Shown one piece after another: positions 9,801 through 16,937 of a stretch of 53,366 bases of DNA. This DNA comes from Halocafeteria seosinensis (Eukaryota > Sar > Bigyra > Bicosoecida). The DNA is taken from assembly GCA_001687465.1 (NCBI GenBank), contig LVLI01000144.1, forward strand, positions 1 to 53,366, written 5' to 3'. A program made the translations under genes and the position numbers. How positions within the stretch are numbered: position 1 is the stretch's first letter; the number at the start of each line of letters is the position of its first letter. The notes beneath the pieces were generated by a model, which worked only from the letters and a program-made list of their open reading frames with translations, did not search any database and was not told where the DNA came from.

Positions 9801-12789
9801 AGGCTCCCCTCTTCAGAAGACCCTCAACGTCCTTCGTTCCTAGCTGACCCTGCTTACTAGAGCTTCCCTCCCTCATCCCTCCAATAACTGCTTGATCTAA
9901 ACCGAGTTTAAGACTGGCTTGGTGAAACATATGCTGCTCATAAGTTTTTCTGGTTATAAGCCGATATATCTTCACACTAGATTTCTGTCCAATTCTGTGC
10001 GCCCGAGCTTGAGCTTGCAAATCGTTCTGAGGGTTCCAGTCACTGTCAAAGATAATGACAGTATCAGCAGCGGTAAGATTGATACCAAGGCCACCAGCTC
10101 GTGTTGAAAGCAACATCACAAATACATCTGCGTCTGGGTCACTAAACCGGTCGATCGCCTTCTGACGGTCTGGGCCTCTAACTCTTCCATCTAGTCTCTC
10201 GAAACCAAATTTACGGGCGGTGCAATAGTCTTGCAAAATGTCCAACATCCTTACCATTTGAGAAAAAATCAACACCCTATGTCCCTCTTTCTTGAATCTC
10301 GGAAGTAGTTTGTCGAGTAAAACCATTTTGCCAGAGGTATTGACCAACTGGTCCGCAAGCAACTTTGCTTGAGCCCGAGCGTGGGCACGTTTTAGCTCCG
10401 ATTTTTCCTGATCAGACCCTGCTTGGGCAAGTTTCTCCTGGAATTGCTTCTGTAATTCCGCCAACTGTTCTTCAGACAAGTTCTCTTCAACGCCGTGGAC
10501 TAAGAACGGATGATTGCAGCACTTTCTCAGTTCCATCATGACGTTCATCAGGTTTGGTGCATTGGCAGCAGAACCTCCACGTAACAGAAAGTTTGTATTC
10601 CGCTCGTAAATCGCCCTGTAATATTGCTTCTGAACCGCAGTCAGTTCTACCTCCACAATAGTTTCTTGCTTAGGTGGCAGTTTTAACGTGTCATCTACAT
10701 CGGATTTTAGTCGACGAAGAAGATATGGTCGTAATACTTTGTGTAGTTCCTGAACCTGTTCCGAGTTTCGAAGTTCCCCAAAACTGCGTAAAAACGCATC
10801 GAACCCTGACAATGGGAAGCCCTCCGGATGCAGAAAGTGTAGCAACGCCCACAGTTCACGTATCTCATTTTGAATAGGAGTGCCCGTAAGCAAAATTGTA
10901 TGATCCCTCTTAAAGGTCTGAAGATCCGAATAGAGGCGATTCGATCGATTTTTGAGCCTGTGGGCCTCATCAACCACGATGCACTGCCAAGGAATTTGCG
11001 CCAAGAGTTGGCGATCAGCCATCGCCATTTCATATGTAGTGATGAGCACGTTGAACTTATACACCGGGGCAACTAGACTACTTGGGTTATTTGGCTGTGA
11101 CTTAATCAACTTCGGGAAAGCAGGTTGAGTCTGTAGACTATCCGGGTCAGCAAAGAAAAATTCATTATGCCGGATGATTTCTCGGGAAGTGCTGCGCCCA
11201 TGATAAACAACTGAATCTAAGATTCCATCCCCCCAAACCTTGGTCTCTCGAGCCCAGTGTTCTATTGTCGATAATGGGGCCACCACTAAAAAAGGGCCAT
11301 AATTTTTAGTATCATTATGAGTCGCCAAGTAATGGAAGAACGTCAAAATTTGGGCCGTCTTACCGAGCCCCATTTCGTCAGCTAGGATAGATCCCCTCTC
11401 ATTGAACCAGTTAAAGATAAGCCAATTGAGACCTTCAAGCTGATAGTTTCGAAGTTCGAACGGTTCCCGTGCAGCGTCTTGAGTCTCGTACTTGAGTACA
11501 GATTTTCTTTCCGGGACTTCAGTCTTTCCAAAGCCATATTCCGGACTCGAACGGAGCTTTTTGAACTTCGTTGGCTGCGGTCGGGGCTTGGGTTTCCATA
11601 CTTCCTTTGGAGGCAATTCCTGCCGTAGTCGGAAAGCGCTTATCGCCCCCTCATCACCGACATCCTCACCACGCTCCCACGTACACTCGTCATAACCTAG
11701 TCCCATCCATTTTACCAAATACAATGCCTCCTTACCGTCATCTCCTGGAGCCACATTAGATGCCAGTACCCGTTCCACTGTCGTATACGACGGGTCAAAC
11801 GGTTCACTCTCATCTTCGTCATCGTTCAGACCAAGGGCCGACGCAGCAGACGAATCAACACCCTGCGCAGCCATTTGACCCTCCATCTTCTTCACCCATC
11901 GCTCAATTCTACGGTCAATTACTGGATCAATTTCACCGAGGGTGTCACGGGTCTCCCAGCTCACGTGCAAATAACTGAAACCTTTCCATTTAATTAAGTA
12001 TTCCCACTCCCAATCAGCATCATCTTCCCTTGCCTTGCGCTTATCCTTTGATAGGCCTCTTCCATCATTGTCAGCGGCTGGGCTGCCAGAGTTAGAAACA
12101 GTATCGTCGTCCCCATCTTCATCCCCATCTGCTGCTGCACTAATTAGCTTGTGCCTCCGTTCCATCGCATCGGTATCTCGATGCTTGTACTTCTTACGTC
12201 TCGCCAAAATCGTTTCGATTTGCAGTCTTTTGGTTTCTTCTGGTAACGGGATGACTCCGGGATGACCACTTGCTCCACCAATTGGTTTACTCGGGGTGCT
12301 ACGAGCTCGACTTCTCGTACTGCTGCTGCCAGCCCCTTCTGAATCCTCGTCGTTCGTGTCATCTTCTGCAGCCTCTTCCTCCCCCCCATTCACTCCGTCG
12401 CCCAGTTCATCTTGCAGATCGGCGTCCAACTTGTCCTCGTTGTAGGACTTGCGGCAGGAAGCAGCCCTCCTCGAACTTCGTCTCGTAGGCTTCTTTCCAC
12501 TCGGAGCAGTCTTGCCACGGGAGCTAGAAAGTCGTCGACGCTGTGCCACGGGTCTCGTTGGAGCTTCATCTTCTTCGTCGTCGTCTTCACTTTTTTCCTG
12601 ATCGACATCCTCGTCTGACTCTGCTAAGCGCAAATCCTGCTCTTCCTCCGAAGAGCTGGATCTGGACTCCTCCCCACTGCTAAAGGACATATCATCCCCC
12701 GTATATCGCGCTGGACGCCGTGCTGACCGCCTTTGCGGCCCTCGAGACGAAGAAGAGCGGCCATGTTCCTCCTCCTCAGACGATGACAT
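3805..12789 (-). CDS. CHD-family chromatin remodeling ATPase with C-terminal RAMA-like domain
   Basis: One uninterrupted 2,994-codon frame ending in TGA; no intron is needed. Order: an acidic and Ser-rich N-terminus (1-250); chromodomain 1 (about 255-300, IKWKGFSYLHVSWE); chromodomain 2 (about 330-390, LVKWMGLGYDECTWE); SNF2 ATPase lobe 1 with ILADEMGLGKT (about 468-478) and VVDEAHRLKN (about 605-614); helicase lobe 2 (about 815-940) with LLSTRAGGLGINLTAAD and ARAHRIGQ; a SANT/SLIDE-like segment (about 1220-1275). Further on, a WWKYPYDDGHLVLACYLDGFG segment recalls the WWD-x-E-AD-x-SLL region of CHD6-9, suggesting subfamily III. The last 100 residues (LKELMDAGFVHSGKDVL, then PRPSSWSLP and DGWYSIKYNGTPL) match the RAMA domain pattern (restriction adenine methylase associated). 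The protein should slide or evict nucleosomes in the nucleus using ATP; the chromodomains read histone tails. The RAMA-like end suggests contact with DNA, perhaps methylated adenine. CHD identity is secure; subfamily and RAMA are less so. Confidence 0.95.
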   Translation of the reverse strand: MSSSEEEEHGRSSSSRGPQRRSARRPARYTGDDMSFSSGEESRSSSSEEEQDLRLAESDEDVDQEKSEDDDEEDEAPTRPVAQRRRLSSSRGKTAPSGKKPTRRSSRRAASCRKSYNEDKLDADLQDELGDGVNGGEEEAAEDDTNDEDSEGAGSSSTRSRARSTPSKPIGGASGHPGVIPLPEETKRLQIETILARRKKYKHRDTDAMERRHKLISAAADGDEDGDDDTVSNSGSPAADNDGRGLSKDKRKAREDDADWEWEYLIKWKGFSYLHVSWETRDTLGEIDPVIDRRIERWVKKMEGQMAAQGVDSSAASALGLNDDEDESEPFDPSYTTVERVLASNVAPGDDGKEALYLVKWMGLGYDECTWERGEDVGDEGAISAFRLRQELPPKEVWKPKPRPQPTKFKKLRSSPEYGFGKTEVPERKSVLKYETQDAAREPFELRNYQLEGLNWLIFNWFNERGSILADEMGLGKTAQILTFFHYLATHNDTKNYGPFLVVAPLSTIEHWARETKVWGDGILDSVVYHGRSTSREIIRHNEFFFADPDSLQTQPAFPKLIKSQPNNPSSLVAPVYKFNVLITTYEMAMADRQLLAQIPWQCIVVDEAHRLKNRSNRLYSDLQTFKRDHTILLTGTPIQNEIRELWALLHFLHPEGFPLSGFDAFLRSFGELRNSEQVQELHKVLRPYLLRRLKSDVDDTLKLPPKQETIVEVELTAVQKQYYRAIYERNTNFLLRGGSAANAPNLMNVMMELRKCCNHPFLVHGVEENLSEEQLAELQKQFQEKLAQAGSDQEKSELKRAHARAQAKLLADQLVNTSGKMVLLDKLLPRFKKEGHRVLIFSQMVRMLDILQDYCTARKFGFERLDGRVRGPDRQKAIDRFSDPDADVFVMLLSTRAGGLGINLTAADTVIIFDSDWNPQNDLQAQARAHRIGQKSSVKIYRLITRKTYEQHMFHQASLKLGLDQAVIGGMREGSSSKQGQLGTKDVEGLLKRGAYDVFNEGEEGDRASQRFCEEDIDTILQRSTTVVWEGSEEGKPKEAASNEFSKASFVTSSSGQEVDLDDPEFWTKQIGLDAPSGAEVVEELGGGLMMNARGQVVDEEGNVIADRSRRRKQVARYGGQEEEERNTDEAQLELYDSDDSMGEYGPDDDDAHSVGEKSKDKRGIKLKAKGRKYGITDEELRIAMEGGSQNLGLEDKGGWNLRKMYEEEKRIGSSKWGNIDSPWTAYERHKFHTAIWKYGWGRWHAIRLEGKLWKRTIPEIKIFARAYLQCAVHNARRALDLAEKTMKSVSDTCSESNRGEELTNGSNAKEGESAKTGAQRRNVFHVRLQNWMDRPLPGQRVMAEAEAMCPPVPKDRIPSVLLEQEFQTRLDADSALKLLERFEELMRLRDLVSIAAARYVRDRVRVRHGYSIRVDDYAGFSEEQTEEKPLQKLDPPFSSDESSAYPSNREDVQHTDLVNMPWPKSGQNEENAKSFESWGSDDHLLFDEDLTEVVVSESKKRQLPKLKSLPILLDDNFSSDNELEKHVKQILSGTHHISQAIPSEKLPSQDDVPPHLVCDELLIETVPRDELIKRIPIVPRGWFSADTSRPSVSWWKYPYDDGHLVLACYLDGFGKVDTLATDPRLYYCSLLYDEYNRLPEDKKLPKVPRVVMNAKGRQRTALMLQAAKGYLDPEKAHFQLPPPAPAGDEPDLREEIDIGMEIGEVPNEIRAAYLMISVQAINRHVRRLTHPVPNRGLTSRYLAKHLKQSFGGVYVPVTLKPLPFQLRPVVAMPKRSLSAAKEESTSKKRDTSKASGSSRSTALLDQASEGLRLDENVALKLGGGNCRGKHFADDAVGHDCLEGVGGNLRGPAPRGKASTKGSGLVEYYAPSKAPSAAYAHDKSLKQVCEDAINSEISNAWQYAVDANTQNPPLTELERLCQWVFLGSCGKQNDLTGTSLADYHSPSSAPEKSAAVIRQDWGKLEKRRLESALNRFGLPDERLHTLPSSYEKVVRSFGIANEKKSDALPFFTWKDLVASAQLSKPPEVAYEYVMCSFLPHVMAIAAGSGGAHLDLEEPASERNRGAKYEEESKSVDDEDDDSEDQESVDDNSSNRQFGKMASINESRPRPSQFKRQYRGTRVLDPEIDLHLIGLTGRLFSRQLLTRISLIGGIRWMLSHLDFDNSLAMFLRCSSFRKHISSESMELHSNHSEYLLNSAYIVNSSSCSSASENRRLPTWWCPWVHDVALLRLVGQYGLNMGHSAGSFSRSKTQSVDNDQEETDQASSSVDSSWGWIRSNDSTHPLHPVQIEKHCWAVFFERGTEFSATAQTAFQFMPPSDMHRLKVMRECLVQKYPTSDGKKQFVDELVAQWPSDSLIEARLMCLATHLSPFRSAMPRVLGPVSRVTLPAQRQDVLSLESREEMLRCLWSEAVEEQWGWSEADSWAFLADMSPASVSLRGEAGWWHWGTRHAPSVFPAEEQWSAWGCVRGNPSDACLWGSSSGHLPSSVFVPKPLRNGDDAGCVVSSKRARYLSRVYVDDDGQNLGKRYASDGKENPVHKAKKLSTESPGRHGQDIDGNTSYTDANGVSGGACASSNTQRGFRSYSSVSDPFLSLASTCANATSLCTRKAEVRTGKGSTKPMHSSLRVLNILYDCSSGNPNAPPSWPPNQGHSWVGLGEGVKSRSKNTARKGTGFLSPKKYDFHVAWRGMAGSGRPLTVPPPDKSSSSIKTLSSYADVVVHVPKRLYTEYEKWKCQAYRCLRNCSERRLWDSTGGCIHGDVAEGAAKAVVDALSGKTQEEKAIVSAARTALSGENVSTTRRYCPEYDFIAKQSMEIACSKEGKEPKRVDKRIARGVAVAMWHLVQDVEERVEGKKSIPDSVKHSSKDDSSDDQESDYQSAKAVARTVKSPTITGKRRRRHDVSLKELMDAGFVHSGKDVLQIKFRGGTFSADLNEEGYIVENGVQYPRPSSWSLPVKRRIVPEKQTDDGWYSIKYNGTPLISLKHEYVDRFNNP

Positions 12790-13504
12790 CCTTCCTTTCC
12801 CCGGTAAACAAGCAGAAACAAGTCTTCTTTGTCCTTTCCTATGTGGTATGTCTTCTATCTACGTGAGTGTTCGGGTTCCCCTCTCAACAAGTTTTTCTTC
12901 TTTTTTCCTTTCTTGTATGTACGTGCGTGCGTGTGTATGTATGTATGTGTGTGTGCGCAACACAGAGCAAGTACTTTAGAGTGTCTCTCACTTTTCCTTT
13001 CTTGGCCCCCTTACACAAGGGGGGGAAAAAAAGCTTTTGTTTTCTTTCTTGGCAATGTCCCAATGGTGTGGTATGTATTCTATTGCACCACGCAAGAAAC
13101 AAAGAAGCAAACACATGCACTAACTGCTGCTGCTAACAAACAGGCGTCGCTAGTCTAGAATAGTCTAGGACAAAGGGGGTGTTCTGCCTTCCGGGCCCGG
13201 GCTCCCTCTGTGTCCCTTTCCACCCATGCTTTGACTCCCTCCCTCCAGCCATATTTCAAACACGGCCAGACCCACCTTCACAAAACCAAACCCCCCCCAT
13301 GGGCCATGGGGCAGACGGCGAAGCTCGCGTCTGCTGGTGGACTGGGAATGGAACGGAATGGAATGGGATGGAGTGGTGGAAACACCCCACTAGAGACAAG
13401 GATTTGGATAGCTATATAGTTTTTCCTTGGGATGGACGTGTGTATGGATATGTTGTGGAAAGTGAAGCGGGAAACTGTACATACGCTTGGAAGTACATAT
13501 TGGT
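12790..13504. promoter_or_regulatory. CHD 5' region and COX15 3' flank
   Basis: 715 bases between the CHD start (transcribed leftwards) and the COX15 stop. It should hold the CHD promoter and 5' UTR and the COX15 terminator. It contains a GT/GTAT microsatellite and homopyrimidine-rich tracts on the plus strand. Overlapping short frames here are low complexity. No TATA box can be assigned with confidence. Confidence 0.45.
12914..12958. repeat. degenerate (GTAT/GTGC/GT)n microsatellite
   Basis: A run of alternating purine-pyrimidine GTAT, GTGC and GT units, 125-170 bp upstream of the CHD start codon. On the CHD coding strand it is a CA/CATA tract, within the likely promoter or 5' UTR. Confidence 0.85.
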
Positions 13505-14902
13505 TTAGCGCACGTATTTCAGTCCATGAAGTAACCACAGCCCCGTCGACCAAACCACTAAGCTGCCAGCTTGGTGGCAAGCCGCAAGAGGGATAGGAAC
13601 ATACAGGAGCAGTGTGCCAATGCCCATGGACACCTGCGCTACCGTCATTCCCCCCATAGCCTTTAATGCTGTTTGGGCACGGGAAGGAAGATATTTCCAT
13701 GTGGATGGCCGCCGAGCCGTAAAGAATAGTGCTGTCACTGCTGTCAAAGATGTATACGCAAGTATGCGGTGATCGAACTGCACGGTTGCCGTATTTTCAA
13801 AGAAATTGCAATGCTTCATTTCGTCGTCCCATAATTCATCCGGTACTACTTTACCGGCCATCAGAGGCCAGTCATTGTATGCATGACCCGCATCGTTTCC
13901 AGCTACGAAAGCACCACTTGCAGCTGTGAGAGCCAAAATAGAAAATACCGCGTTCGCCTTGAGCCGAAAACTTTGTATTACTGATCGCTGTGCGGGAGAC
14001 ATCTGCGTCCAGCGTTTCGGATGGGTCGCATTCATACCTCCCCAGAACAAGAGTGCGTATATACTGAAAGCAAAACCCAACTGCATCATCGAATAGAAAA
14101 TGAAAATATGAAATTTAAGTAATGGATAAACAAGAACTCGTTCAGTTACAAAATACGGACTTACATGGGTTGCAAGACGATACGGTGAGACCCGCGGGAT
14201 ACCATGTTTATCCTTGGGATCTTCCAAGCCGCTCTTCACCATCCACCAACCCACAAATCCTTGACAAGCACCTAACGAGTAGGCGGCCAAGATATAGGGA
14301 AGTACCTGTTTCGGAATTTGACGCCGAACAGCGAAGTATATCAAAGGCACAGTCGCCACAACTCCAATGGCTCGACCCCACATCCGATGGAGCCATTCCA
14401 TAAAATATATCTCCTTAAACTCGTCCAACGTCATTCCCAAATTGAGTCTCTTGTATTCCGGATATTGTTTGTATTTTTCAAATTCTTTCATCCACTCCTC
14501 TTCGGTAGAGGGAAGCAAACTCCCCTGAGGCCGCCAGTCTACCATCGACAATCCGCTGCGAGTGAGTCGCGTCACTCCACCCAAGACGACCATGGCAAAC
14601 ACCATTCCTGCAGTTCCGTAAAGCCAGTATGCAACCGGGCGTGAGACCGTCTGCGCACTTGTGGCCTGCGTAGCTGCGCTCGTGGAATGTGCCCTCTCCA
14701 GAAAGCGTCGTAGGTGCCCTTGCATGCATCCTCTTCCTCCGTAACACGCCAGGCTGGTAGTCCGCAGCGCATTGCCCTTTGCTCTCCCTATTCCCAGGCT
14801 ACTAAATTTTCGAGCATTGGCCACGAGTCTTTGGCACTGTCCCGTATTCACCGCACGGGTCGTCTTATTAACAATAATACGCAGCATTGTCTCTCCCTTC
14901 AC
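13505..14902 (-). CDS. COX15: heme A synthase, mitochondrial (COX15), two exons
   Basis: Oxidises the C8 methyl of heme O to make heme A for cytochrome c oxidase, in the mitochondrial inner membrane. The N-terminus is basic and hydroxylated (a targeting peptide) and may start at 14902 or at the second ATG at 14887. Family signatures in order: GGVTRLTRSGLSMVDW, EWLHRMWGRAIG, KSGLEDP, VSPYRLATH, NDAGHAYNDWPLMAGK, VQFDHRILAY and ACHQAG. The four conserved His heme ligands (in LHR, ATH, DHR and CHQ) are all present, among hydrophobic helices. The open frame is 465 codons, but an 84-nt segment (14081-14164) with GTAAGT and CAG ends inserts 28 residues not expected between RLATH and the next helix. 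Splicing gives exons 14902-14165 and 14080-13505, 437 aa, and restores the family spacing RLATH-LG. It is divergent from the ciliary gene to the right. Confidence 0.93.
   Translation of the reverse strand: MKGETMLRIIVNKTTRAVNTGQCQRLVANARKFSSLGIGRAKGNALRTTSLACYGGRGCMQGHLRRFLERAHSTSAATQATSAQTVSRPVAYWLYGTAGMVFAMVVLGGVTRLTRSGLSMVDWRPQGSLLPSTEEEWMKEFEKYKQYPEYKRLNLGMTLDEFKEIYFMEWLHRMWGRAIGVVATVPLIYFAVRRQIPKQVLPYILAAYSLGACQGFVGWWMVKSGLEDPKDKHGIPRVSPYRLATHVSPYFVTERVLVYPLLKFHIFIFYSMMQLGFAFSIYALLFWGGMNATHPKRWTQMSPAQRSVIQSFRLKANAVFSILALTAASGAFVAGNDAGHAYNDWPLMAGKVVPDELWDDEMKHCNFFENTATVQFDHRILAYTSLTAVTALFFTARRPSTWKYLPSRAQTALKAMGGMTVAQVSMGIGTLLLYVPIPLAACHQAGSLVVWSTGLWLLHGLKYVR
14081..14164 (-). other. in-frame, stop-free 84-nt intron of COX15
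   Basis: Begins GTAAGT after a complete His codon and ends TGATGCAG. Its length is a multiple of three with no stop, so both spliced and retained transcripts would be translatable. It interrupts a transmembrane region where the family shows no such insert, so I call it an intron. Confidence 0.75.
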
Positions 14903-15358
14903 TACCCTCCTGCCGTGCGCATGCAGGCCGTGACGTCAGGGTCCTTAACCTTCAAAGAAAGAAGCAACAAAATGAAACCTGGTGCATACCCAGTTCAACG
15001 TAACAGCAGCTGTAACATAAAAGACACAATCCGGGGCATTCCTCCCATGCAAATGCCTCTGCTTCCCTTTGGCGTATAAGGCCAGGTCAACTTGGTCAAG
15101 CCGCTCTTGTGAAGGTGGGAAAGCCGTTAACAGTGTAGCACCACTGGCAATGCAGTCTGGCATGTCGTATCATACGAGGGCTGTCAGAGATGTCACAGCG
15201 ACCGTGAATATATTCAAAGTTTATCTGCGCGCATCTATTTGCTTTCGTCGTCAGCCATTGAGAAAAAGCCTTGTCTAAGAAGGAGTTCATAGAGATACAG
15301 GCCTTTCTTACCGCTATTACGCTACGTTTTGAGGTGAAATACTGAAAAATCGGAGAGG
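14903..15358. promoter_or_regulatory. divergent promoter region between COX15 and the CFAP53-like gene
   Basis: 456 bases between two start codons pointing apart, so both promoters must lie here or overlap. A short GTGACGTCAGG segment (about 14931-14940, containing the palindrome TGACGTCA) close to the COX15 start resembles a CRE/bZIP core; this is only a sequence resemblance. No other element is assigned. Confidence 0.45.
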
Positions 15359-16795
15359 ATGGATCCATTCAATATTCGTGTCCGACGGGCGGAAGAAGCC
15401 CGTCGGGAAGATGCTGAGGCCATGAAACGAGAGGAGTTTGATCAACGGGCTCGCGCCGCCTTCGAGACGCGTTCGGGAGCCAAAGTGAACAAGAGGATAG
15501 CGCAAACCAAGTTAGACGAGGCGAAACAAGCTCTCCAGGATGACCTTGATCGTCGTCGATACAAGCTAGCACAGCTATTGGAGTACGAAAAAGCCATGTA
15601 TGAGAAGGAAATCGAAACCAGTTTCGAGCCGCCGGAAGTCCGGAAACAGAAGATGTTTGATTATGCGCGACAATTGCAGCAACAACGGGAAAAAGAACGG
15701 CAAGCAGAAGTAGAGAAACGTGAGATGCAAAGGTGGAGGAATGGGTCAGACCTACTTCGGAGCAGGGACTCCAAGATGCTGGAACTGCGTGCTGCTGATA
15801 GGCAGGCCGACCAGGTGGAAGAGAAACAACGATTGATACAACAACAGAAAGAGTGGGAAGCACAGATGGATTTACAGCATCAAAAGCACGCAATGAAGGG
15901 AGCCGACAGAGAGAAGAGAGAGGCAAAAAACAAAAATGCGCTGAAAACTGCGACCAAAGAAATGCTTGAAAATCAAATGGATTTGAAGCAATCGATGAAA
16001 GCGCGCGAAAAGCAGTATCACCGTAACTGGGATCAGAAAATGATCGACGAAGATGAAAAGGAGCGCCAGCGACAGATCGAAGAGGAAGAACGCAGAAGAC
16101 GCGAAGCCCGTGAACACATGGAGGAAACAATGCGGTTTAATCGCGTGGAACAACAGAAGCACGACGAACAAAAACGGAAAGAAAAAGAAGAAGATGAGCG
16201 ACGGCTTCAACAAGTCTTGGAGAAGGAACGCGAAGAAGATCGAATCGAACGGGAAAAAGCTGAGGAAGCTAGGAAAGAAGCGCAAAGGCATAAGCAAGAG
16301 TTAGAAGAGCAAATGCGAATACAGGCGGAAGAAGAAGGAGCACTAGATAGTCTTTATCAGGAAGAGCAGGACCGTATGTATCAGAGGCGACAAGAAGAAT
16401 GGGATCGGTACGAGCGGGCTCGAGAAAAACTCTTGAACGAAGTCTACGAAACCCGAGCCCGGCAGTTGGAAGAGAAAGAGAAGAAAAAAGATATTGATAA
16501 TTACCTCGATGCAAAACAAATGGCGGCAGACCGTGAACGACAAAAAGAAATGGAGCGCCGAGAGCAAGAGCAGAAGGCTGTCAAAGAACGCGCCAAAAGA
16601 CGACAAAACGAATACATTGAGGCGCAGATGGAAGAGAAACAACGCCAACGCGAGCGCGAAGCACAAGCCGAGTATCTGGAACGAAAGCTCCAAGAACGCG
16701 AGGAGGAAAGATACCAAAAGCGTGTGCAAGACATGCTAAAGGAGCCCCCACCTGGAGATCAACACCATCGCAAAAAAGTAGATTGGTGGAACTAA
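15359..16795 (+). CDS. TPH-domain ciliary protein, CFAP53 (CCDC11)-like
   Basis: 478 aa in one exon, ending in TAA. Almost the whole protein is charged coiled coil rich in Glu, Arg, Lys and Gln, with the trichohyalin/plectin-homology (TPH) pattern. The stretch around residues 60-130 (RRYKLAQLLEYEKAMYEKE, then YARQLQQQREKERQ) resembles the start of CFAP53, and the 478-residue length is close to CFAP53 (about 510) and MNS1 (about 495). Family members are microtubule inner proteins of motile-cilium doublets and function in axoneme assembly and beating. The C-terminus ends in a short Pro/His segment and DWWN. Such coiled coils are hard to tell apart, so CFAP53 rather than MNS1 or CFAP45 is moderate confidence; an axonemal TPH protein is likely. 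It implies a flagellated stage. Confidence 0.8.
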   Translation: MDPFNIRVRRAEEARREDAEAMKREEFDQRARAAFETRSGAKVNKRIAQTKLDEAKQALQDDLDRRRYKLAQLLEYEKAMYEKEIETSFEPPEVRKQKMFDYARQLQQQREKERQAEVEKREMQRWRNGSDLLRSRDSKMLELRAADRQADQVEEKQRLIQQQKEWEAQMDLQHQKHAMKGADREKREAKNKNALKTATKEMLENQMDLKQSMKAREKQYHRNWDQKMIDEDEKERQRQIEEEERRRREAREHMEETMRFNRVEQQKHDEQKRKEKEEDERRLQQVLEKEREEDRIEREKAEEARKEAQRHKQELEEQMRIQAEEEGALDSLYQEEQDRMYQRRQEEWDRYERAREKLLNEVYETRARQLEEKEKKKDIDNYLDAKQMAADRERQKEMERREQEQKAVKERAKRRQNEYIEAQMEEKQRQREREAQAEYLERKLQEREEERYQKRVQDMLKEPPPGDQHHRKKVDWWN

Positions 16796-16937
16796 GCTAT
16801 CGCAAGGAGTATCTACTTGCTTGTACATGTCCAACCCTTACCTACACACAAGAAGGTACCACCAACATAATATTAACCTCGCAGCCTTCCAACATTCGTG
16901 TACATGACAACATCTGCGTATCAGCGATGGTGTAGCA

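Noticed and set aside
15369-16130. 253-codon minus-strand frame
   Set aside because: Antisense of the Glu/Arg/Gln-rich coiled-coil gene; long antisense frames arise from its codon bias.
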